A stretch of DNA of 64,000 bases from Candidatus Melainabacteria bacterium (GTDB taxonomy: Bacteria; Cyanobacteriota; Vampirovibrionia; Obscuribacterales; Obscuribacteraceae), in contig RXJR01000010.1 of assembly GCA_003963305.1 (NCBI GenBank), positions 169,872-233,871 on the forward strand, read 5' to 3'. The notes beneath the pieces were generated by a model. The model ran no database searches, had not been told where the DNA came from, and saw only the letters and a list, made by a program, of their open reading frames with translations. This document shows, piece by piece, positions 58,866 to 64,000 of the stretch. Both the position numbers and the translations under genes were made by a program. Every line of letters begins with the position of its first letter. Position 1 is the stretch's first letter.

Positions 58866-59222
58866 GTGCACGACGAGAACAGAACCGACCGCCCCTGGGG
58901 AGCCTTTTTCATCCTCGACGACCAGGCGCACACGAAAGTTAAACGGTTACTCGTCAATCCCGGGCACCGCCTCAGTCTCCAGAGTCACAAGCACCGCGAC
59001 GAGCATTGGGTGGTGGTAAAGGGCGTTGCCACAGTCACCCTCGATGAAGAGACTAAAGACTTTACTTACGGCGACCACATCTATGTGCCAAGAGGCGTAA
59101 AACATCGCATCTCTTGTCAGGGCAAAGAACCCGTCGAGATCATCGAAGTGCAGACTGGTGACGCTTTTCCAGAAGAAGACATCGTGCGCTACTCTGACGA
59201 CTACAATCGCGCCGACCAATAG
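58866..59222 (+). CDS. Cupin-domain mannose-6-phosphate isomerase-like protein
   Basis: The GTG at 58866 follows TGAGGAAA. The protein is a single cupin: P-W-G-A-F-F-I-L, then G-H-R-L-S-L-Q-S-H-K-H-R-D-E-H-W, the metal-binding motif H-x-H-x-x-x-E-H, and G-D-H-I-Y-V-P-R-G-V-K-H-R-I. It resembles the C-terminal half of ManC/phosphomannose isomerase type II. Alone, it could be an isomerase of nucleotide-sugar supply or a sensor-like cupin. 118 residues matches free-standing members. Confidence 0.85.
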   Translation: MHDENRTDRPWGAFFILDDQAHTKVKRLLVNPGHRLSLQSHKHRDEHWVVVKGVATVTLDEETKDFTYGDHIYVPRGVKHRISCQGKEPVEIIEVQTGDAFPEEDIVRYSDDYNRADQ

Positions 59223-59553
59223 CTGTAAGACATACGAATCTAAACCAAAACGAAATCGTGCGCGAACTCGCGTTGCCAAGATTTCGCGCAACGTCGCACA
59301 GCTGTCAATAGCGACCGGGCATTGTCAAGCTAGCAGGGGCGTAGCTTTAAGCTTGTTTTTTGATACTCCGAAGCTTTAAGTTCAAACACAATCTTATTTC
59401 AACTTCTATCTTGAATTTTCTAACTAAGTAACAGTCCTCGCTTACCTTTTCCGACTCGCACTGCACCACCGATGGTGACCGGTGCGGGTTACTCTCGCTC
59501 GATACCGCATCTGGTACCGAGCCATCTGTAACGCTTCCCAAGGAGCTACTCAT
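59223..59553. other. Intergenic region with hairpins before the malic enzyme
   Basis: About 330 bases. A GCACC-N13-GGTGC stem occurs at 59463-59485 and a TACC-GCATCT-GGTA stem near 59502-59515; the second has the same loop bases as the leader hairpins at 35585 and 36184. AAGGAG precedes the ATG at 59554. Confidence 0.45.
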
Positions 59554-60990
59554 ATGCCAAGTACCATCAAAGGCACTCCCAGCGCCAGCTACAGCCTCAC
59601 CATACGGCTGAAGATTCGGCGCGGCGGAGTTGGCCTGCACACAGTTCTCGAGACGATTGCGACAGCCGGCGGAGACACCGACGGCATCGACAAACCCGGC
59701 TCAGACAACGAATTCGTCACTCGCGACATCACCGTTCTGCTGCGCAACAGCGAGCATGGTGAGGAGGTCGTGCGCTTGCTCACAGCGCTTCCCGATGTGG
59801 AAGTGCAGCATGTCTCGGACCGCACCTTCCTCATGCACCTGGGCGGAAAAATCGACATCGTGCCGCGCCGGGAGGTCAAGACCCGTGATGACCTCTCAAT
59901 GATCTACACTCCCGGCGTAGCGCGTGTCTGCAAGGCGATAGCCGCGGACCCGAGCAAGGCTTCATCGTTGACGATGAAGGGCAACATGGTGGCCGTCATC
60001 AGCGATGGTTCCCGTGTTCTCAGCCTGGGCGACATCGGACCACTGGCCGGACTTCCTGTCATGGAAGGCAAGGCAGTGCTCTTCAAGCGCTTCGGCGGCG
60101 TCAATGCCTTCCCGCTCGTCATCGACGCTCACGACCCGGAAGAGATCATCAAGGTGATCAAGGCAGTGGCACCGGGCTTCAGCGCCATCAACCTGGAAGA
60201 CATCGCCTCGCCCGGCTGCTACATCATCGAGGATCGTCTGCGCGACGAGCTCGATATCCCCGTCTTCCACGACGATCAGCACGCCACCGCCATCGTCGTT
60301 CTGGCTGCCACCATCAACGCCGCCAAGCTGACCAGGAAGCAACTGCGCAACCTCAAGGTGGTCGTTTCAGGCGTAGGTGCTGCGGGAATGGCTTGCTGCA
60401 AGCTTTTGCTCGCAGCCGGCGTGCGCAACCTGATCGGCTACAACATCGGCGGCGCCATTCACAAGGGTCGGACAGGACTGACTGCCCAGGAGCAGTGGCT
60501 GGCCGAGCACTCCAACCCGAAGCAGTTCACGGGTTCGATGCAGGAAGCGCTGAAGGGCGCTGACATGTTCCTCGGGCTCTCGGTGGCGGGCGTGATTAAG
60601 GCTGAAGACCTCGCGGTGATGCGGCGGGACCCAATAGTCTTCGCGCTGGCCAACCCCGACCCGGAAGTTTCACCGCTGGAAGCGAAGCCCTACGTGCGCG
60701 TCATGGCCACAGGCGGTTCGGATTACCCGAACCAGATCAACAACGCGCTTGTTTTCCCTGGTATCTTCGCCGGTGCCATCGAAGCGCGCGTTCCCAACAT
60801 CACCGACGAGATGAAGATGGAGGCAGCAAGAGCACTTGCCGCCGTCATCACTGCCGACGAGCGGGAAGAAGACTACATCATCCCCAGCGTCTTCGACCCT
60901 CGTGCTCACAAAGCCGTGGCCGAAGCGGTGATCCGAGTCGCTCAACGAACCGGGCAGGCTCGGCGCATCCGCACCAGCACGAAGAGCTAG
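59554..60990 (+). CDS. NAD(P)-dependent malic enzyme with N-terminal ACT-like domain
   Basis: The enzyme oxidatively decarboxylates malate to pyruvate. Residues 1-95 resemble an ACT regulatory module (T-I-R-L-K-I, then two helices and V-T-R-D-I-T-V-L-L). The catalytic domain has D-D-L-S-M-I-Y-T-P-G-V-A-R-V-C, V-I-S-D-G-S-R-V-L-S-L-G-D-I-G, I-N-L-E-D-I-A-S-P and V-F-H-D-D-Q-H-A-T-A. The nucleotide site is V-V-V-S-G-V-G-A-A-G-M-A-C. Length (478) fits the small bacterial type. Codon use is biased as in the 21-24 kb genes. Confidence 0.94.
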   Translation: MPSTIKGTPSASYSLTIRLKIRRGGVGLHTVLETIATAGGDTDGIDKPGSDNEFVTRDITVLLRNSEHGEEVVRLLTALPDVEVQHVSDRTFLMHLGGKIDIVPRREVKTRDDLSMIYTPGVARVCKAIAADPSKASSLTMKGNMVAVISDGSRVLSLGDIGPLAGLPVMEGKAVLFKRFGGVNAFPLVIDAHDPEEIIKVIKAVAPGFSAINLEDIASPGCYIIEDRLRDELDIPVFHDDQHATAIVVLAATINAAKLTRKQLRNLKVVVSGVGAAGMACCKLLLAAGVRNLIGYNIGGAIHKGRTGLTAQEQWLAEHSNPKQFTGSMQEALKGADMFLGLSVAGVIKAEDLAVMRRDPIVFALANPDPEVSPLEAKPYVRVMATGGSDYPNQINNALVFPGIFAGAIEARVPNITDEMKMEAARALAAVITADEREEDYIIPSVFDPRAHKAVAEAVIRVAQRTGQARRIRTSTKS

Positions 60991-61001
60991 TTTTTCTTGG
61001 T

Positions 61002-61032
61002 GCAGCAGGGAGATAACAAATCTCCCTGCTGC
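61002..61032 (+). other. Perfect 12-bp stem-loop after the malic enzyme
   Basis: GCAGCAGGGAGA (61002-61013) pairs perfectly with TCTCCCTGCTGC (61021-61032) around a seven-base loop, 11 bases past the stop. No T-tract follows it. Confidence 0.7.
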
Positions 61033-61065
61033 CTGACTCGACAATCAGCACAGGCTGAAACACTC

Positions 61066-61788
61066 ATGAAACAGACACAAGCGACGCTTCTCGATCGGGC
61101 TCTGCAAGCCCAGATCACCTCAGTGCAAGCGGCCAAACAAAGGCTGACCGACGCCCTTCAACTCGCTGAAGATACGCACTACGGCGAGATGCGAGCATCC
61201 GAGCAAAAGCGCCACGCGCAGATGGTGGCAGCCGAGCTCGTCTACGACGAGACCGTCAAGCCCATCAACAAAGCCTGGGAGCGGGCCTTCGCAGCGGCGC
61301 TCAAGGCGAGCTTCCGCAGCACTGCCGCTCTCGACCAGGCCAATCGCGCCGCACTCAACGACAAGACATCCTTCGAGGAAGCCCTGCCGTTCATCCGCAG
61401 CGAGATTCCCGCAGACATGCCCGGGCTGCAGGAAAAGCTCACTTCGATGCAGCAAGAACTCGGCGCCCGACACAAAGCCACAAGCGCAGCAGTGTCGGCT
61501 GCCCATAGGGAATCTTCGAACAAGGGTGAGAACAAGACTCTGGCTGCGGCGAAGAAGAAGAAGGAGCAAGGCATCGCCGCCGCCAAGCGCAAGCTCGAAC
61601 GAGCCAAACGCACGATCAATGAGCGGTTCGCGAAGCGCAAAGCCAAGATCGATGCCAGGCTCGACCAGGCGAAAGCCGCCGCCCAGTCTCAGTTCGACCA
61701 GAGCAGCGAAGCACGAAAACAGGCTTGGGCTGCCTATCTCGAAACGACTCGCCATGCCGAAGAATCGCTTCTCTCTGCGCTGAACTAA
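61066..61788 (+). CDS. Hypothetical coiled-coil protein (240 aa)
   Basis: The ATG at 61066 opens a protein made almost wholly of helix: Ala, Lys, Glu, Arg and Gln make up most of it, and heptad patterning is strong at 30-80 and 140-230 (A-A-K-R-K-L-E-R-A-K-R-T-I-N-E-R-F-A-K). It has no signal or membrane segment. The SD is weak. It follows the malic enzyme by 75 bases and a perfect hairpin. Filament- or cytoskeleton-like roles are possible, and no family is recognised. Confidence 0.65.
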   Translation: MKQTQATLLDRALQAQITSVQAAKQRLTDALQLAEDTHYGEMRASEQKRHAQMVAAELVYDETVKPINKAWERAFAAALKASFRSTAALDQANRAALNDKTSFEEALPFIRSEIPADMPGLQEKLTSMQQELGARHKATSAAVSAAHRESSNKGENKTLAAAKKKKEQGIAAAKRKLERAKRTINERFAKRKAKIDARLDQAKAAAQSQFDQSSEARKQAWAAYLETTRHAEESLLSALN

Positions 61789-61831
61789 CAGCCGCAAGCG
61801 CGACCAAGCCGTTGTGCATATCAGTTTCGAA

Positions 61832-61880
61832 GAGAGCGGGATCAAGACGATGTCTCGATTCCGCTCTTTTCACTTTTTTC
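61832..61880 (+). terminator. Intrinsic terminator after the coiled-coil gene
   Basis: AGAGCGG (61833-61839) pairs with CCGCTCT (61861-61867) with an inner AGAC/GTCT stem, and TTTCACTTTTTT follows. Confidence 0.7.
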
Positions 61881-62025
61881 AATTTTCTCGGTCTTTTTGA
61901 CCTTTAAAGCATCAATTTGAATCAGTCTTCGCCCGATTTTTGTCCTTTAAGACATCAATTAAGAATTTCAGGTCCGCTGCCAGCTGTACCTGTAAGATGA
62001 ACCAAGAACCAAAGTAGAGGGGTTT

Positions 62026-62874
62026 ATGACGAAGCATTCACTACTGGCACCCCTGGTCACACTTTTCGCCTTCTCACATGCAGCCCTGGCGCAAGTCGAA
62101 CCCAGGATGGTAGGAGAATGGCATTCAGGCGAGTCGAATCAATCTCTATCGGTTCAGCCAAATGGACGGTATCAGTCAAAAGTCAACGGAACCGTTGTCG
62201 ACAGCGGCAAAATCACCGGCACCAACGGCAACTGGAAACTGCAGTCTGACTCTGGCAGAACCGACCAGGGCACTTTTTCGTTTATCAGCGGCAAGATGTA
62301 TCTACACGGCGGCTTATCCGGCTCCTGGAGCCATTCTGCCTCCCCACAGACACAAGCAGCAATGCCAGCTTCGGAACCACCAAATTTACCGCATAACTCA
62401 CAAACGTATAGTTCAACCTTTGGACACGGACAGAATAATGAGCTGCCAGGTTACGCGGCAAAGCCAAGGGATGAAGCAAGTATTCCCGCTACACCGGATG
62501 CGGCTTTACCGCCGCAAAAAGCCAAGAAAGGGCTGTTCTCCGGGGCTGGTAATTTCGCAAAAACGGCGGCCTCGCAGTGGCTCAATCCTCCCGAAAATAG
62601 AGGAACAGCTTCAAACTCCGCGACCAATTTCAACCATGCACCGCGTGGCGACTACGTCTCACCCTATTGGAAAAATGTTAATCCCAGCGGTCATGTCAAT
62701 GCCTCAGATATCAATAAAGTTGGATCTGGAATGCCCGCCAATCAAACTACAGAGCACTGGGAACAGGTGCAATGGCAAAACAGGCCTGCTTCGCCAGGGT
62801 GGCAGACAGTGCCTCGCGGTGGATACATACCTGTAATGAAGGACGGCAAGGCAAGGAAGTACTGGGGACATTGA
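62026..62874 (+). CDS. Hypothetical exported protein, low-complexity mature part
   Basis: AGAGGGG precedes the ATG. A Sec signal peptide (residues 1-22) ends A-L-A-Q. The N-terminal mature domain (about 25-105) is beta-rich with G-E-W-H-S-G and G-T-F-S-F-I-S-G-K-M-Y, reminiscent of lipocalin-like or TonB-independent small barrels. From about 110 the sequence is rich in Pro, Asn, Ser and Gln, with no predicted structure. It ends with a short basic tail. Function unknown. Confidence 0.6.
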   Translation: MTKHSLLAPLVTLFAFSHAALAQVEPRMVGEWHSGESNQSLSVQPNGRYQSKVNGTVVDSGKITGTNGNWKLQSDSGRTDQGTFSFISGKMYLHGGLSGSWSHSASPQTQAAMPASEPPNLPHNSQTYSSTFGHGQNNELPGYAAKPRDEASIPATPDAALPPQKAKKGLFSGAGNFAKTAASQWLNPPENRGTASNSATNFNHAPRGDYVSPYWKNVNPSGHVNASDINKVGSGMPANQTTEHWEQVQWQNRPASPGWQTVPRGGYIPVMKDGKARKYWGH

Positions 62875-63120
62875 TACCGCATGTGGCATCAACCAACACT
62901 GCAAAAATAGAGACAGGGTCCCGAATCAGAAAAGTACAAATTTCAACACCTTCAGGTTACAGATGTGCCATATATTCGACATAGCTCAGCAGCAGGAGCA
63001 ACTTTTAATCGACATTAGAGTGGCATTCTTGAAGCTTGCATAAACTTTCTGAGCGGTGAGAACCATCCCCTGGACAATGGCGAAAGGCTCTCAACACATC
63101 AACTTAACTCGGAGGCGTCT

Positions 63121-63810
63121 ATGAATTCGACGCGACCACTCAGAACGAACCTAACAGTCGCAGCGGCTTTGGCTTTATTGGTTTCAGTCGTTCAACCCGC
63201 TCATGCCTATGTTTTAAGAGGCGCAATTTGCAAAAAAGGTGGCAGCCCTTCGATTTCGCTTGAGAATCAAGACAATAAGTTCATCATAGAATTGGCTACT
63301 GGTGCAGGAGGAAAGAGTCAGGTCGGACTTTTGATTAAAGGTCTGGACACCAATCCTATCGTCGTCAAAGATCTCGATAAAACACAGATTACTGCTGTTT
63401 TTGAAATTAAAGATAAAAGAGTTTTGCAGTATTCGAGAACACTTCAATTCAAAGTGTCAGTGAAAAATGCAGACGGCAAAATAATCGTTCCAACAATTCC
63501 ATGTGACACCGATACAAGCCGACCCGGCAAAATACCTATGGTGCGAGTAAACGGAAACACCTATTCCGCCACATTGCCCAGCAAAGTAATTGTCGATCTG
63601 GGCAAAGAAGTTGCGAGGCTCAAAATCTCGGAAAACTCGCCCGTTGTAGGTTGCACAATCTATCTGGATGGCGATAATTTCGGCTTTGACGAAAAGAATA
63701 AATCGGTGTTGGTAGATTCAATTTCAGTTGGCGGCAACAAATTAGGCGTGCAAGACCTGGGCAGCTTCCTCGGCTGTGAAGCTTTTCCGAGCAGCGTTTT
63801 CACACCTTAA
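63121..63810 (+). CDS. Hypothetical exported protein (229 aa)
   Basis: CGGAGG precedes the ATG by six bases. A signal peptide (to about residue 29, ending A-H-A-Y) is followed by a beta-rich domain. Cysteines occur in A-I-C-K, I-P-C-D, V-G-C-T and L-G-C-E, enough for two disulfides. The repeated theme V-V-K-D-L-D and S-V-S-V-G-G suggests an Ig- or cupredoxin-like fold. No catalytic motif and no recognised family. Confidence 0.6.
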   Translation: MNSTRPLRTNLTVAAALALLVSVVQPAHAYVLRGAICKKGGSPSISLENQDNKFIIELATGAGGKSQVGLLIKGLDTNPIVVKDLDKTQITAVFEIKDKRVLQYSRTLQFKVSVKNADGKIIVPTIPCDTDTSRPGKIPMVRVNGNTYSATLPSKVIVDLGKEVARLKISENSPVVGCTIYLDGDNFGFDEKNKSVLVDSISVGGNKLGVQDLGSFLGCEAFPSSVFTP

Positions 63811-63932
63811 CGTAAGCTCGCTGAATAGGTTGAACAGTTATCAAACGCAAATTAACTGCGTATGGTTATCAACTTATTTCAGCGTGCTCTGGGATAATTT
63901 CCCACCCTGACCTTCCCCCCATTTAGTAGACA

Positions 63933-63975
63933 GTGGTCTAAAGCCGACCCGCTTTAGGCCACTTTCTTACCTTTT
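63933..63975 (+). terminator. Intrinsic terminator near the window end
   Basis: GTGG-T-CTAAAGC (63933-63944) pairs with GCTTTAG-G-CCAC (63951-63962) with one internal mismatch, and TTTCTTACCTTTTT follows. It lies about 120 bases past the stop at 63810. Confidence 0.7.
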
Positions 63976-64000
63976 TGGCCTTTTTCCCACGGTGTGAGGT

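Overview
The window looks like a chromosomal segment of a diderm, free-living bacterium. Support for this comes from Sec signal peptides, an L-P-x-[GC] lipobox, a MoxR/von Willebrand locus, an OmpR-type two-component pair, GGDEF-type signalling and Shine-Dalgarno (SD) motifs of the AGGAG type. The mix of eukaryote-like pieces (ankyrin glutaminase, animal-type heme peroxidase, catalase-related protein) with DabA/DabB would fit a large-genome lineage such as the Melainabacteria/Vampirovibrionia or Planctomycetes. That taxonomic guess is weak and rests on gene content only. I found no rRNA, tRNA, CRISPR array, transposase or integrase.

Layout. 0-8 kb: a truncated degenerate GGDEF protein, a cell-wall amidase, an L,D-transpeptidase, a tiny membrane protein, an RpoH/RpoD-like sigma factor and two proteins of uncertain role. 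8.3-20 kb (all minus strand): a long MoxR-vWA-type operon whose order L-K-C-R-S-A matches the accessory half of the methylotroph mxa cluster, followed by an S41 (Ctp) protease, two paralogous exported proteins and small membrane proteins. 21.3-24.3 kb: an acyl-CoA dehydrogenase among three small high-GC genes. 24.4-27.8 kb: a response regulator, a PAS histidine kinase and a hydrophilic protein, with lower GC. 28-37 kb (minus): a run containing a fatty-acid-dioxygenase-like heme peroxidase next to a catalase-related heme protein, a coiled-coil protein, a sedolisin protease, a paralogous pair and several very small membrane proteins, ending in a strong terminator. 37-43.6 kb: START-like protein, CNT nucleoside transporter, small membrane and TPR proteins, a TauE-like exporter and MsrA. 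43.6-48 kb (minus): flavin amine oxidase, glutaminase with ankyrin repeats and a MocR-type regulator, probably one amine/glutamine unit. 48.3-56.9 kb: a ClpP-like protein, then an ArsR regulator with a Mur-ligase-like protein, DabB, DabA, a DUF6671-like protein and CysD. 56.9-64 kb: two overlapping HExxH-type genes, a cupin, malic enzyme with an N-terminal regulatory domain, a coiled-coil protein and two exported proteins.

The best candidates for undescribed biology are (1) the ArsR/Mur-like/DabB/DabA/DUF6671/CysD operon, in which inorganic-carbon uptake is linked to an orphan sulfate-activation subunit and a Mur-like protein with a broken P-loop, (2) the peroxidase plus catalase-related pair, which resembles oxylipin biosynthesis, and (3) a regional habit of placing perfect stem-loops of 8-16 bp without T-tracts just after stop codons, plus a recurring GCACC-N6-GGTGC hairpin just before start codons.
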